From NCBI GenBank assembly GCA_934667095.1, contig CAKULE010000001.1:162941-226940 (forward strand): a stretch of DNA of 64,000 bases, given 5' to 3'. The position numbers and the translations under genes were made by a program. The notes under the pieces are model-generated. The model was not told the origin of the DNA and did not search any database. It saw only the letters and a program-made list of their open reading frames with translations. This document shows positions 1 through 8,900 of this stretch, in pieces. The DNA comes from an uncultured Oscillospiraceae bacterium (GTDB lineage Bacteria > Bacillota > Clostridia > Oscillospirales > Oscillospiraceae). Every line of letters begins with the position of its first letter. Positions within the stretch are counted from its first letter, which is position 1.

Positions 1-615
1 ATTCTCTCCCTCATCTGCCGGGATTACGACATCCAGAAGGGCCAGATCCTCATCGACGGCATCGACATCCGGAAGATCAAGATCGCCTCCCTCCGGCGGC
101 ACTTCGGCCAGATGCTTCAGGACGTGTTCCTTTTCTCCGGCACCATTCGCAGCAACATCCTGCTGGGGCTGGACGACGTCAGCGACGAGACCGTCATGGA
201 GGCCTGCCGCTACGTGAACACCGACAAGCTCATCGCCAAGCTGCCCCATGGGCTGGACGAGGAGGTGCGGGAGCGGGGCAGCAACTTCTCCGCCGGCCAG
301 CGGCAGCTGATCTCCTTCGCCCGCACCATCATCCACAAGCCGGAGGTCATGATCCTGGACGAGGCCACCGCCAACATCGACACTGAGACCGAGGTGCTCA
401 TTCAGGACTCTCTGGAGAAGTTGATGCGCATGGGCACGCTGCTCATCGTGGCCCACCGGCTGTCCACCATCCAGCACTCGGACAACATCATCTACCTCTC
501 CCACGGGCAGATCCTGGAACAGGGTACCCACCAGCAGCTGCTGGAGCTGCGTGGACACTACTACGACCTGTACGAGATGCAGTTCCAGCGGGAACAGCTC
601 CAACAGGCCAATTGA
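1..615 (+). CDS. ABC transporter ATP-binding/permease protein, C-terminal part (5' end outside window)
   Basis: The frame is open from base 1, giving the last 204 residues of an exporter-type nucleotide-binding domain. Visible are the Q-loop region (QDVFLFSGTI), the signature FSAGQRQ near residues 96-102 of the fragment, Walker B (VMILDEA) followed by the D-loop, and the switch histidine in IVAHRLSTI. Walker A and any membrane domain lie upstream of the window. The DEATANIDTETE form and the C-terminal EQGTHQQLLEL segment are typical of MsbA/LmrA-like half-transporters, often encoded as heterodimer pairs. The substrate cannot be told. A hairpin terminator follows directly. Confidence 0.93.
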   Translation: MLSLICRDYDIQKGQILIDGIDIRKIKIASLRRHFGQMLQDVFLFSGTIRSNILLGLDDVSDETVMEACRYVNTDKLIAKLPHGLDEEVRERGSNFSAGQRQLISFARTIIHKPEVMILDEATANIDTETEVLIQDSLEKLMRMGTLLIVAHRLSTIQHSDNIIYLSHGQILEQGTHQQLLELRGHYYDLYEMQFQREQLQQAN

Positions 616-625
616 CAGAAACAGG

Positions 626-660
626 AATTCCCCGGCCGCCGCGGTGGCCGGGGAATTTTT
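626..660 (+). terminator. Rho-independent terminator after the ABC exporter
   Basis: GC-rich hairpin with arms AATTCCCCGGCC / GGCCGGGGAATT followed by a T run, 10 bases after the exporter stop codon. Confidence 0.85.
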
Positions 661-725
661 ATGCTGCCCTCCGGGAGATAGGGACACGCCGCGGGCGCAT
701 ACAGTGGCGCAGGAGGTGGTGTCCC

Positions 726-1412
726 ATGTGGACAGCGTGGCTGCTGCTGATGCTCAACGGCCTGTTTTTTACCCTGCGGCTGGCAAACAATACGGGCTCC
801 TTTCCCCGGGCGCTCACCCGGGAGGAGGAGCAGGACTGCCTGAACCGGATGGCCCGGGGCGATGCCGACGCCCGGGATAAGCTCATCGAGCACAACCTGC
901 GGCTGGTGGCCCACGTGGCCAAAAAGTACTACATTTCCACCGGGGAGCAGGACGACCTGATCTCCATCGGTACCATCGGGCTCATCAAGGGGGTTACGAC
1001 CTTCAAGCCCGACCGCAACGTCCGTTTGGCCACCTACGCCAGCCGGTGTATTGAAAATGAGATCCTCATGCATTTCCGGGCCCAGCGGAAGCTGCAGGGG
1101 GAGCTGTCCCTGTCGGAATCACTTGATGCGGATGGGGACAGCGACTCGCTGGAGCTGATGGACGTGGTGCGGGTGGACGACACCATGCTGGAGGATCTGG
1201 ACCTGCGGGACGCGTGCCGAAAGGTGCGCCGCAGCGTGGAGACCTGCCTCACCCCGCGGGAGGCGCACATCATCCGCCTGCGCTACGGGCTGGACGACCG
1301 CCAGCCCCTGACCCAGCGGGAGGTGGCCGTGCTGTGCGGCATCAGCAGAAGCTACGTCTCCCGCATTGAAAAAAAGGCGCTGGAGAAGCTGCGGGCGGCC
1401 TGTGAGCGGTAA
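726..1412 (+). CDS. sigK: RNA polymerase sporulation sigma factor SigK (pro-sigma-K)
   Basis: 228-residue sigma-70 family protein matching the late mother-cell sporulation factor SigK. The first ~20 residues are hydrophobic, as in the pro-sequence that SpoIVFB removes, and are followed by the conserved IEHNLRLVAHVAKKY segment, region 2 (DLISIGTIGLIKG, TYASRCIENEILM) and a C-terminal helix-turn-helix (REVAVLCGISRSYVSRIEKKAL). AGGAGGTG at 711 sets the ATG at 726; an upstream in-frame start has no such site. The gene is continuous, so it is not split by a skin-type element. SigE/SigF are the alternatives, but the N-terminal pro-sequence and SRSYVSRIEK ending favour SigK. Confidence 0.92.
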   Translation: MWTAWLLLMLNGLFFTLRLANNTGSFPRALTREEEQDCLNRMARGDADARDKLIEHNLRLVAHVAKKYYISTGEQDDLISIGTIGLIKGVTTFKPDRNVRLATYASRCIENEILMHFRAQRKLQGELSLSESLDADGDSDSLELMDVVRVDDTMLEDLDLRDACRKVRRSVETCLTPREAHIIRLRYGLDDRQPLTQREVAVLCGISRSYVSRIEKKALEKLRAACER

Positions 1413-1413
1413 C

Positions 1414-2358
1414 TCAGGTCATCATCCGGGCCAGCAGGAAGGCCAGCAGGCCGCAGGCGGGGAAGGTGAGCAGCCACGCGCCGCCGATCTCTCCGGCGAT
1501 GCGCCGGTCGGGCCGCCGGCCGGCCCCCAGAATGGCGGCCACCTTCGCGTGGGTGGTGGACACCGGAAGCCCCAGCAGGGAGCAGGCCAGCAGCACGACC
1601 CCCGCCCCCAGGTCGGCGGCCAGCCCATCGGCGGGGGAGAGGGCCGCCAGGCCACTGCCCACCTTCTCCACAATGGGCTGCCCGCCCAGCGCGGTGCCCA
1701 GCGCCATGACCCCGGCGGTGAGCATCAACAGGGACAGGGGCAGGGAGGGCTCCGCCTCTCCCAGTCCGTCCGCCAGCAGGAGCAGGGCCAGAAACTTCTG
1801 CCCGTCCTGCACGCCGTGGAGGGCGGCCATCACCCCGGCGGCGATGCGCTGCCACGCGATGCAGTTGCAGATGTGCCGGGACAGAAAGCACCGGGCCATC
1901 CGTCCGGCCAGTGCCCCCGCAAGGAGGGAGAGGACCAGCCCCAGCCCTACCCGCAGCCACGCCCCGGGGTTCAGGGCAGCGGAGCCGCCCCCCAGCGCCA
2001 GCGCTCCGCCGGAGAGCCCCGCCAGCAGGGCGTGGCTCTCGCTGGTGGGCAGGCCGAAGCGCCACGCCGCCGTGGCCCACGCCACCACCGCCAGCATGGC
2101 GGCGCACAGGGCGGTAAGGGCGTCCTGCGGCCGGGCAAAGGAGACCAGCTCCTCCATGGTGGCGGCCACAGCAGGGAAGACGAGGCAGCTCACCGCGGCC
2201 CCGAGAAAGTTGCAACCGGCGGCCAGCCACACCGCCCGCTTGAAGGGCATGGCCCCGGAACCCACGGCGGTGGCGATGGCGTTGGGCGCGTCGGTCCAGC
2301 CGTTGACAAAGATCACCGCCAGCACCAGCAGGCGGACGAGAAACACGGTCACGGTCAT
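1414..2358 (-). CDS. Inorganic phosphate transporter, PiT family
   Basis: 314-residue, very hydrophobic membrane protein with the two inverted signature repeats of PiT permeases: NGWTDAPNAIATAV near the N-terminus and GLPVSTTHAKVAAILGAG near the C-terminus. PiT proteins carry phosphate (as metal phosphate or with H+/Na+) across the cytoplasmic membrane. GGGAGTGG about 10 bases upstream supports the ATG at 2358; an ATG six codons earlier is possible. It converges on sigK with one base between the stop codons, and no PhoU-like partner gene is adjacent. Confidence 0.88.
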   Translation of the reverse strand: MTVTVFLVRLLVLAVIFVNGWTDAPNAIATAVGSGAMPFKRAVWLAAGCNFLGAAVSCLVFPAVAATMEELVSFARPQDALTALCAAMLAVVAWATAAWRFGLPTSESHALLAGLSGGALALGGGSAALNPGAWLRVGLGLVLSLLAGALAGRMARCFLSRHICNCIAWQRIAAGVMAALHGVQDGQKFLALLLLADGLGEAEPSLPLSLLMLTAGVMALGTALGGQPIVEKVGSGLAALSPADGLAADLGAGVVLLACSLLGLPVSTTHAKVAAILGAGRRPDRRIAGEIGGAWLLTFPACGLLAFLLARMMT

Positions 2359-2583
2359 AGCTCCACTCCCTGTCATAGAGGTTGTCCATACAGGGTATGA
2401 GGGCCTTGTCCCGGTTATGACCGGCGGGACCATGGACGATTTGCCGAAGGATGGGACCTGACGGCTCCTTCGGCTGGTGAAAAGGCGGAAAATTTGAAAA
2501 AAGCGCGGAAGAAGAAGGTTTTTTGCCCTCGGCAGAGTATAAGAAAATGAAACAGAAACTCTGACGGAACAGGAGGACATGCC

Positions 2584-3588
2584 ATGACCATTCGAGAGCT
2601 GACGGAGCAGCAGGAGCGGGAGACCCTTTCTCCCCGGGCCTGTCTGGCGGAGCAGTCCAGAGGCCGGCTGGCCGATGTGGAGCCCTGCCCCATGCGCACC
2701 TGCTTCCAGCGGGATATCGACCGCATCGTCCACTGCAAATCCTTCCGGCGGCTGAAGCACAAGACGCAGGTCTTCCTCCAGCCCGAAGGCGACCACTACC
2801 GCACCCGCATGACCCACACGCTGGAGGTCAGCCGCATCGCGCGGACCATGGCCCGGGGCCTGCGGCTGAACGAGGACCTGACTGAGGCGGCCTCTCTGGG
2901 GCACGATCTGGGCCACACCCCCTTCGGCCACGCCGGCGAGCGGGCCCTCAGCCGGGTGGTGGAGGGCGGCTTCCGCCACTATGAGCAGTCTCTGCGGGTG
3001 GTGGACCGGCTGGAGAACGACGGCGCGGGCCTGAACCTGACCTACGAGGTCCGCCGGGGCATCCTATGCCACACCACCGGCGAGCCCGCCGAGACGCTGG
3101 AGGGCCAACTGGTCCGTCTGGCCGACCACATCGCCTACATCAACCACGACATTGACGACGCCATCCGCGGCGGCATCATCTATCCCAGCGAGATCCCGGC
3201 CCACCTGTGCCAGACTCTGGGATATACCCACGGGGAGCGCATTACCACCCTGACCATGGACGCCATCGAGCATAGCCGGGAGGGAAACGCCATCCGGCAG
3301 TCGGAGCCCATCGGCAAGGCCATGGCGGAGCTGAAGGAATTCATGTTTGCCTCTGTGTACACCAACCCCCGGGCCAAAGGGGAGGAGGGCAAGGCGGAGG
3401 ACATGATCTGCATGCTGTTCGACTACTACATGAAGCACACGGACAAGCTCCCTGGCGAGTATCAGGATATTCTGGTCCGGGAGGGGGAGCAGCGGGCGGT
3501 GGTGGACTACATCGCCGGAATGACCGACACCTACGCTCTGGAGAAGTTCGAGGACATCTTCATCCCCATGCGCTGGGTGGTGAAGTGA
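2584..3588 (+). CDS. dgt: dGTP triphosphohydrolase-like HD-domain protein
   Basis: 334-residue HD-superfamily phosphohydrolase. The metal-binding set is visible: the histidine in RMTHTLEVSRIA (H78), the HD pair in LGHDLGHTPFGHAGE (H107-D108) and a downstream aspartate in HIAYINHDIDDA. Family members hydrolyse dNTPs to deoxynucleoside and tripolyphosphate. The length fits the short dGTPase-like subgroup of Firmicutes, where the gene commonly precedes dnaG, as it does here. An AGGAGG-like site (ACAGGAGGACATGCC) precedes the ATG. Which dNTP it prefers cannot be told. Confidence 0.93.
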   Translation: MTIRELTEQQERETLSPRACLAEQSRGRLADVEPCPMRTCFQRDIDRIVHCKSFRRLKHKTQVFLQPEGDHYRTRMTHTLEVSRIARTMARGLRLNEDLTEAASLGHDLGHTPFGHAGERALSRVVEGGFRHYEQSLRVVDRLENDGAGLNLTYEVRRGILCHTTGEPAETLEGQLVRLADHIAYINHDIDDAIRGGIIYPSEIPAHLCQTLGYTHGERITTLTMDAIEHSREGNAIRQSEPIGKAMAELKEFMFASVYTNPRAKGEEGKAEDMICMLFDYYMKHTDKLPGEYQDILVREGEQRAVVDYIAGMTDTYALEKFEDIFIPMRWVVK

Positions 3589-3640
3589 GCCCGGGAGGGC
3601 TGAAACCCCGCAATTCTGTCTATCCTTGGAGGTGAACGCC

Positions 3641-5434
3641 ATGCCCATTCCAGACAACTTTCTGGACGAACTGAACAGCCGGCTGGACATTGTGGACGTG
3701 GTGTCCGCCTATGTGCCTCTCACCAAGCGGGGGGGCAACCTCTGGGGCCTGTGCCCCTTCCACCACGAGAAGACCCCGTCCTTCTCCGTGAACGAGTCCC
3801 GGCAGATCTTCCACTGCTTCGGCTGCGGCAAGGGCGGCGGAGCCATCCGCTTCGTCATGGAGATCGAAAACCTCTCCTTCCCGGACGCGGTGCGCAAGCT
3901 GGCCGAGCAGGCCGGAATGGAGGTGCCGGAGGAGGACCACTCTGCCGGCGCGTGGCGGGAGCAGAGGAAGAAGATTCTGGAGCTCAACAAGGCCGCCGCC
4001 CGGTTTTACCGCGCCGTGCTCTCCCGGCCGGAGGGGGAGACGGTGGCCGCCTATATCCGGGACAAGCGCCGCATCAGCCCCAGGTTCTCTGCCCGGTTCG
4101 GGCTGGGGGCAGCCCCTGACGCGTGGGACAGCCTCATCCGCGCCATGACCGCCGAGGGCTGGGACAAGGCCGACCTGCTGGACGCCGGCCTCGCCGTGGC
4201 GGGAAAGAACGGCGGCATCTACGACAAATACCGCAACCGGCTCATGCTGCCGGTTATCGACGTGCGGGGGGACGTGATCGGCTTCACCAGCCGGGTCATG
4301 GACGACTCCACCCCCAAATACCTGAACACCCCGGAGACCGCTATCTTCAAAAAGCGGTCCATCCTCTACGGCCTGAACTACGCCAAGAACACCAAACGGC
4401 CCAACTTTATTCTGGTGGAGGGCAACATCGACGTCATCACCCTCCATCAGGCGGGGTTTGACAACACCGTGGCCACCATGGGCACCGCCCTGACGGAGGA
4501 GCATGTCCGCCTGCTGAGCAAGTACACCCGGCAGCTGGTGCTGTGCTATGACAACGATGCCGCCGGCGAGGACGCCACCCAGCGGGCCATCGGAATCCTG
4601 AAGAACTCGGACATCGAGGTCAAGGTGCTCCGTCTGCCCCGCCGCAGGACGGACAGCGGCGAGCTGGTGAAGCAGGATGCAGATGACTACATTAAAAACT
4701 ACGGCGGCGCTGCCTTCCAGAGCCTGATGGACGGCAGCTCCAATTCAGTGGAATACCGGCTGGGCGTTATCCAGAGCGGCTTCGACCTGAAGCAGGACGA
4801 CCAGCGGGCCCAGTATTTGCAGGCCGCAGCGGAGCTCATCGCGGGGCTGGCCAGCCCCGTGGAGCGGGAGATTTACGGCAACCGGGCGGCGGAGGCCGCC
4901 GGCCTGTCCCACGAGGCAATGGCTCAGGAGGTGGACCGCCTGCGCAGCCGAAGGCGGCGGGAGGCCCGGAAGAAGGAGGAGCGGCAGGACCTGATCCCCA
5001 CCCAGAAGCTCCAACCCAAGGAGCGGTCCCTGCGGTACGCCAACGTGCGCTCCGCCCGGGCGGAGGAGGGGGTCTTGCGCATCGTCCTGCTGGACGGGGA
5101 CTTCTTTCGGCTGACGGAGGACCTGAGCCCGGAGCAGTTTTCCTCGCCCCTGCTGGGCAAGGCATATGGGGCTCTGCGGGACCGCTGGCGGGCGGGGCGG
5201 CCGGCCACCCTGTCGGCGCTGGACGGGCAGTTCGCCCCGGAGGAGATGGACCATCTGGTCCGTGTGGCACAGGAGCCGCAGGCCATGAACACCGCGCAGG
5301 CGGCGCTGGCCGATTACAAGCAGACAATCCTCGCGGAACGCCGCAGAGGAGAGATACACAGCGGGGAAGACCTGACAGCCCTGCGGGATACATTGAAACA
5401 GAAAAAAGCTTACGGAGGACAGACTCATGAATGA
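3641..5434 (+). CDS. dnaG: DNA primase DnaG
   Basis: 597-residue primase that makes RNA primers at the replication fork. The N-terminal zinc ribbon is CPFHHEKTPSF...CFGCGKGG (residues ~38-65). The Toprim core follows, with the acidic motif in LVEGNIDVITLHQAGF (a more usual form is EGYMDV) and the metal-binding LCYDNDAAGEDA. The C-terminal third is the helicase-binding region. TTGGAGGTG at 3626-3634 is the ribosome binding site for the ATG at 3641; reading that TTG as the start would consume it. The 3' end overlaps rpoD by 8 bases, so the pair is probably translationally coupled in the classic macromolecular-synthesis operon. Confidence 0.97.
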   Translation: MPIPDNFLDELNSRLDIVDVVSAYVPLTKRGGNLWGLCPFHHEKTPSFSVNESRQIFHCFGCGKGGGAIRFVMEIENLSFPDAVRKLAEQAGMEVPEEDHSAGAWREQRKKILELNKAAARFYRAVLSRPEGETVAAYIRDKRRISPRFSARFGLGAAPDAWDSLIRAMTAEGWDKADLLDAGLAVAGKNGGIYDKYRNRLMLPVIDVRGDVIGFTSRVMDDSTPKYLNTPETAIFKKRSILYGLNYAKNTKRPNFILVEGNIDVITLHQAGFDNTVATMGTALTEEHVRLLSKYTRQLVLCYDNDAAGEDATQRAIGILKNSDIEVKVLRLPRRRTDSGELVKQDADDYIKNYGGAAFQSLMDGSSNSVEYRLGVIQSGFDLKQDDQRAQYLQAAAELIAGLASPVEREIYGNRAAEAAGLSHEAMAQEVDRLRSRRRREARKKEERQDLIPTQKLQPKERSLRYANVRSARAEEGVLRIVLLDGDFFRLTEDLSPEQFSSPLLGKAYGALRDRWRAGRPATLSALDGQFAPEEMDHLVRVAQEPQAMNTAQAALADYKQTILAERRRGEIHSGEDLTALRDTLKQKKAYGGQTHE

Positions 5435-6734
5435 GAAACAGAAAAGCCCCAAGAAACAGCAGGAGCTGAACGCCACCGCCATGGTGAGCAAGGAGAAGTT
5501 TGAGAGCACCAAGGCAGAGCTGGCTAAGATGGTAGAGGGCATCGCCGGCGGCGAGAAGCTGCTGGAGCTGGTGGACGCCGGCTATAAGAAGGGCAAGCTG
5601 TCCTCCGGCGAGATGATGGAAGTGCTGGAGTCCATGGAGCTGGGCAGCGAGCAGCTGGACAAGATCTACGACATGTTCGAGAATCTGGGCGTGGACACCG
5701 CCGGCGATGATGTGCTGCCTGAGCTGGACGACGACCTCCTTCCTCCGGTGGAAGAGCTGGAGGGCATCCCCGACGAGGAGATCGTGGACCCCAATGCGCT
5801 GGTGGACTCCTTCGCCATTGACGACCCTGTGCGCATGTACCTGAAGGAGATCGGCAAGGTGGACCTGCTCACTCCCGAGCGGGAGATCGAGCTGGCGCAG
5901 GCCATGTCTGCCGGCAACGCCGCCAAGGAGCAGCTGGAGGAGCTGGAGAAGATGGGCGAGGCCGTCCCCGCTGAGGTCCGCGAGGAACTGGAAAAGCTGA
6001 TGAAGGACGGCAAAAAGGCCGAGCAGCAGCTGGCCGAGGCCAACCTCCGTCTGGTGGTATCCATCGCCAAGCGCTATGTGGGCCGGGGTATGATGTTCCT
6101 CGACCTCATTCAGGAGGGCAATCTGGGCCTGATCAAGGCGGTGGAGAAGTTCGACTACACCAAGGGCTACAAGTTCTCCACCTACGCCACATGGTGGATC
6201 CGGCAGGCCATCACCCGGGCCATCGCCGATCAGGCCCGCACCATCCGCATCCCCGTCCACATGGTGGAGACCATCAACAAGGTCATCCGGGTGAACCGTC
6301 AGCTGCTGCAGGAGCTGGGCCATGACCCCACCCCCGAGGAGACCGCCGCCGAGATGGGCGTCCCCGTGGAGAAGGTCCGGGAGATCTTGAAGATCGCCCA
6401 GGAGCCCGTCTCGCTGGAGACTCCCATCGGCGAGGAGGAGGACTCCCACCTGGGCGACTTCCTGGAGGACGAGGGCGCCTCCGAGCCCTCTGAGGCCGCT
6501 TCCTTCACCCTGCTGAAGGAGCAGCTGGTGGATGTGCTCTCCACCCTGACCCCCCGGGAGGAGAAGGTGCTGAAGCTGCGCTTCGGCATCGAAGACGGCC
6601 GCACCCGCACGCTGGAGGAGGTAGGCAAGGAGTTCAACGTCACCCGCGAGCGTATCCGCCAGATCGAGGCCAAGGCTCTGCGGAAGCTGCGCCACCCCTC
6701 CCGCTCCAAGAAGCTGAAGGACTTCCTGAATTGA
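5427..6734 (+). CDS. rpoD: RNA polymerase housekeeping sigma factor SigA/RpoD
   Basis: 435-residue primary sigma factor. An N-terminal region 1.1-like segment and an acidic stretch precede region 1.2 (DPVRMYLKEIGKVDLLT), region 2 (NLRLVVSIAKRYVGRGMMF, GYKFSTYATWWIRQAI for -10 melting), region 3 and the region 4 helix-turn-helix (LEEVGKEFNVTRERIRQIEAKAL) that reads the -35 box. Several promoters in this window fit its expected TTGACA-17-TATAAT consensus. It is coupled to dnaG upstream and shares its stop region with the following sfp-like gene. Confidence 0.98.
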   Translation: MNEKQKSPKKQQELNATAMVSKEKFESTKAELAKMVEGIAGGEKLLELVDAGYKKGKLSSGEMMEVLESMELGSEQLDKIYDMFENLGVDTAGDDVLPELDDDLLPPVEELEGIPDEEIVDPNALVDSFAIDDPVRMYLKEIGKVDLLTPEREIELAQAMSAGNAAKEQLEELEKMGEAVPAEVREELEKLMKDGKKAEQQLAEANLRLVVSIAKRYVGRGMMFLDLIQEGNLGLIKAVEKFDYTKGYKFSTYATWWIRQAITRAIADQARTIRIPVHMVETINKVIRVNRQLLQELGHDPTPEETAAEMGVPVEKVREILKIAQEPVSLETPIGEEEDSHLGDFLEDEGASEPSEAASFTLLKEQLVDVLSTLTPREEKVLKLRFGIEDGRTRTLEEVGKEFNVTRERIRQIEAKALRKLRHPSRSKKLKDFLN

Positions 6735-7330
6735 AGGTTTATCTGCTGAACGCCCGCTCTCTGGCGGACCGGGAGGGGGCTGCGCTGGCCCTGCTCTCCC
6801 CGGCCCGGCGGGAGCGGGCGCTGCGCTGCAAGCCCCAGGGCCCCCGGCTGTGCCTGATGGCCGGGGGGCTGCTGCTGGGCCATGTGCTGGGCATTTGGGA
6901 CGAGAGCGTCCTCACCGTCAACGAGTGGGGCAAACCGTCCCTGCTCGGAGGGCCGGCGTTCAGCCTGACCCATGCGGGGGGCTATGCCGCCCTCGCGGTA
7001 GGGGAGGGCCCCGTGGGGCTGGATGTGGAGCCGCTGGACCGGCCCTTCCGCCGGCTGTCCGGCCGCTATTTCACGGAGGCGGAGCGCCGCTGGCTGGAGG
7101 CCGACCCCACGGCGAAGCGGTTCTACACCCTCTGGACCCGGCTGGAGGCCCTCACGAAGGCGGACGGCCGGGGCCTGCTGATGGAGGACCGCACCCAGTC
7201 CCTGCTGGACACGGAGGGCCCGTGGCATCTGCGTACCTTCGTCCATGAGGGGCACCTGCTGTCCGCCGCCGCGGACCGGCCCGTTGAGTTGGAGGTCACA
7301 GAAGTGCCAATCGAGGAAATTCTGAGATAA
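6731..7330 (+). CDS. 4'-phosphopantetheinyl transferase, Sfp type
   Basis: 199 residues. The Sfp-type magnesium/CoA motifs are present: FSLTHAGGY (77-85), GLDVEPL (D98, E100) and WTRLEALTK (W135, E139, K143). The usual WxxKE has Leu in place of Lys just before the glutamate. The enzyme moves phosphopantetheine from CoA to a serine of carrier proteins. The start is a TTG that overlaps the rpoD stop as TTGA, so translation is probably coupled to rpoD. No carrier-protein or PKS/NRPS gene is in the window, so the target is probably fatty-acid ACP or lies elsewhere. Confidence 0.85.
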   Translation: MKVYLLNARSLADREGAALALLSPARRERALRCKPQGPRLCLMAGGLLLGHVLGIWDESVLTVNEWGKPSLLGGPAFSLTHAGGYAALAVGEGPVGLDVEPLDRPFRRLSGRYFTEAERRWLEADPTAKRFYTLWTRLEALTKADGRGLLMEDRTQSLLDTEGPWHLRTFVHEGHLLSAAADRPVELEVTEVPIEEILR

Positions 7331-7373
7331 AAAGATTCCCCTGCCCACTACTGCGGGCAGGGGATCTTTTTGT
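7330..7373. terminator. Bidirectional terminator between sfp-like gene and a small membrane protein gene
   Basis: Hairpin with arms CCCCTGCCC / GGGCAGGGG flanked by AAAAAGA and TCTTTTT, so it can stop both strands. It includes the last codons of the 73-residue minus-strand gene. Confidence 0.8.
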
Positions 7374-7569
7374 CCTTTACAAAAAGTGATGCCACAAACA
7401 AAAGGACCATGATGATGGGATATACTCTATAGGTAACTTGCAGGGTGTAGAATAACCGATCTGGAAGATGGATCGGCACGCACATGGACAGCACGGCAAA
7501 GATCATAAATATGATCGCGGCGATCAACATGATGAGACTTGGGATCCTCAACTTTTTTCTGGTTCCCAT
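7348..7569 (-). CDS. Small two-TM membrane protein, uncharacterised
   Basis: 73 residues with a basic N-terminus (MGTRKKLRIPS) and two hydrophobic segments (about 12-32 and 50-65) ending in a lysine-rich tail, predicting a small integral membrane protein. GGAGGGTG upstream of the ATG is a good ribosome binding site and argues it is a real gene despite its size. I do not recognise the family. Its stop codon lies inside the terminator hairpin, which is unusual but compact. It may be co-transcribed with the upstream pseudouridine synthase gene, 21 bases away. Confidence 0.6.
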   Translation of the reverse strand: MGTRKKLRIPSLIMLIAAIIFMIFAVLSMCVPIHLPDRLFYTLQVTYRVYPIIMVLLFVASLFVKDKKIPCPQ

Positions 7570-7590
7570 GACTGCACCCTCCGATTTGTC

Positions 7591-8487
7591 TCAGCGGAAC
7601 ACCCGGTTGAAATCTCTGGGCGTTTTGGCGAGGAAGGTGGTGGGCCTGCCGGTGATGGGGTGGACGAAGGACAGCTCGTTGGCATGGAGGCACAGGCGGC
7701 CGATGGGGTTGGTGGACGCGCCGTACTGCTTGTCCCCCGCCACGGGATTGCCCATCTCCGCCATGTGGACGCGGATCTGGTTCTTGCGGCCGGTGTCGAT
7801 GGAGATGTCCAGCAGGGCGTAGCCGTTGCCGGCCTTCACCATGCGGTAGTTGGTGATGGCCTCCTGCGCCCCGGGGCCGGGGTCGCCGGAGAAGACCAGA
7901 TGGGTTTTGGTCTCTACCAGATAGCTATGGATGGTGTCGCTGGCCCGGCGGGGGATGCCCTCCACCACCGCCTGATAACCCCGGCGGGTGACGATCTCGT
8001 TCCAGCGGGACTGGAACTGCTCCTTGGTCTCGGCGTCCTTGGCGAACATCAGGACCCCGGAAGTGTCCCGGTCCAGCCGGTGGATGACAAAGATGCGGTT
8101 GTCAATGTGCTGGGTCTTGACGTAATCGGTGACGATGTGGTAAGCGGTGCGCACCTTCTCCTTCTCATTGGCCACGCTGAGCAACTTGGCGGGCTTGTTC
8201 ACCACGATGAGGTGCTCGTCCTCATAGAGCAGGGGGAAGGGCAGCGCGTCCTGCCGGGGGGCGGGGACGGAGAGGATGGTCACCTGCTGGCCGGGGGCCA
8301 GAGGGGTGTCGAACTGGGACGTGGGCCGGCCGTCCACCGTCACCAGCTTGCGGCTCAGCAGGGATTTCACGTTGTTGCGGCTCTTGCCCTTCAGCGTCTC
8401 CAGCAGGAAGGGCAGCAGAGTGGTGTCGGCCTCTACAGTATAGGTGGTCTCGCGGGTCTTGTCCCGGAAGGTGCTTTTACGCTCCAT
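7591..8487 (-). CDS. RluA-family pseudouridine synthase
   Basis: 298 residues. An N-terminal S4-like RNA-binding portion (residues ~10-75, with a GKSRNNVKSLLSRKLVTVDG segment) is followed by the RluA catalytic domain, with PLLYEDEHLIVVNKPA and the catalytic-aspartate motif HRLDRDTSGVL. The late motif GRKNQIRVHMAEMGNPV is also present. It isomerises uridines in 23S rRNA or tRNA; the exact site cannot be told. The ATG at 8487 is preceded by GGGAG and matches the family N-terminus better than starts further upstream. Confidence 0.93.
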   Translation of the reverse strand: MERKSTFRDKTRETTYTVEADTTLLPFLLETLKGKSRNNVKSLLSRKLVTVDGRPTSQFDTPLAPGQQVTILSVPAPRQDALPFPLLYEDEHLIVVNKPAKLLSVANEKEKVRTAYHIVTDYVKTQHIDNRIFVIHRLDRDTSGVLMFAKDAETKEQFQSRWNEIVTRRGYQAVVEGIPRRASDTIHSYLVETKTHLVFSGDPGPGAQEAITNYRMVKAGNGYALLDISIDTGRKNQIRVHMAEMGNPVAGDKQYGASTNPIGRLCLHANELSFVHPITGRPTTFLAKTPRDFNRVFR

Positions 8488-8614
8488 GGCGATATTCTCC
8501 CATTCTTTATAGTCAGCATGTTTATCCTCAGTATACCATGTCCCGGCGGAAAAGTCCATGGGGGACAGGCAAGGAGGTCCCTTAAATTTCATACCCTTGC
8601 CAGAGGTGATGCGC

Positions 8615-8887
8615 ATGGGTGGCAGAGAGAGCCTGCTGGTCCGGGCGTCCCGGGCGCTGGACGTGCCAGGGGACGTGATGGCCGGTCAGCCCCGGATCGA
8701 GCTGATCGGCCGTGGAGAGCTGCGGATGGAGGGGCACCGGGGCATTCTGGCTTACGGCCCGGAGGAGATCCACGTCTCCGGCGGCTCGCTGGTGGTGCAG
8801 GTGCGGGGGTCCGGGCTGGAGCTGCGGGCCATGACACCCACGGAGCTGCTCATCACCGGGGAGATCGCCGCCGTGGAGCTGGTATAG
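8615..8887 (+). CDS. yqfC: Sporulation protein YqfC (YabP/YqfC family)
   Basis: About 90 residues, matching the YqfC pattern: an N-terminal ALDVPGDVMAGQPRIELIGRGEL segment with conserved LP.D....PRI spacing and a C-terminal LLITGEIAAVEL. The function is poorly known; in Bacillus it is expressed in the mother cell. AGAGG at 8602 best fits the ATG at 8615; an ATG two codons earlier is also in frame. It lies 13 bases ahead of yqfD, the standard arrangement. Confidence 0.85.
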   Translation: MGGRESLLVRASRALDVPGDVMAGQPRIELIGRGELRMEGHRGILAYGPEEIHVSGGSLVVQVRGSGLELRAMTPTELLITGEIAAVELV

Positions 8888-8900
8888 GGGGGACAGGGGG

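Noticed and set aside
726..1412. A skin-type element or recombinase interrupting sigK
   Set aside because: The gene is continuous from pro-sequence to C-terminal HTH and no recombinase gene is nearby.
1366..2400. Plus-strand frames across the PiT transporter gene
   Set aside because: Low-complexity Gly/Gln/Pro-rich shadows of a clear minus-strand membrane protein with both PiT signatures.
4836..6695. Long antisense open frames (up to 619 codons) opposite dnaG and rpoD
   Set aside because: They mirror the third-base GC bias of the real genes, are Leu/His/Gly-rich with no family pattern, and lie opposite unmistakable dnaG and rpoD.
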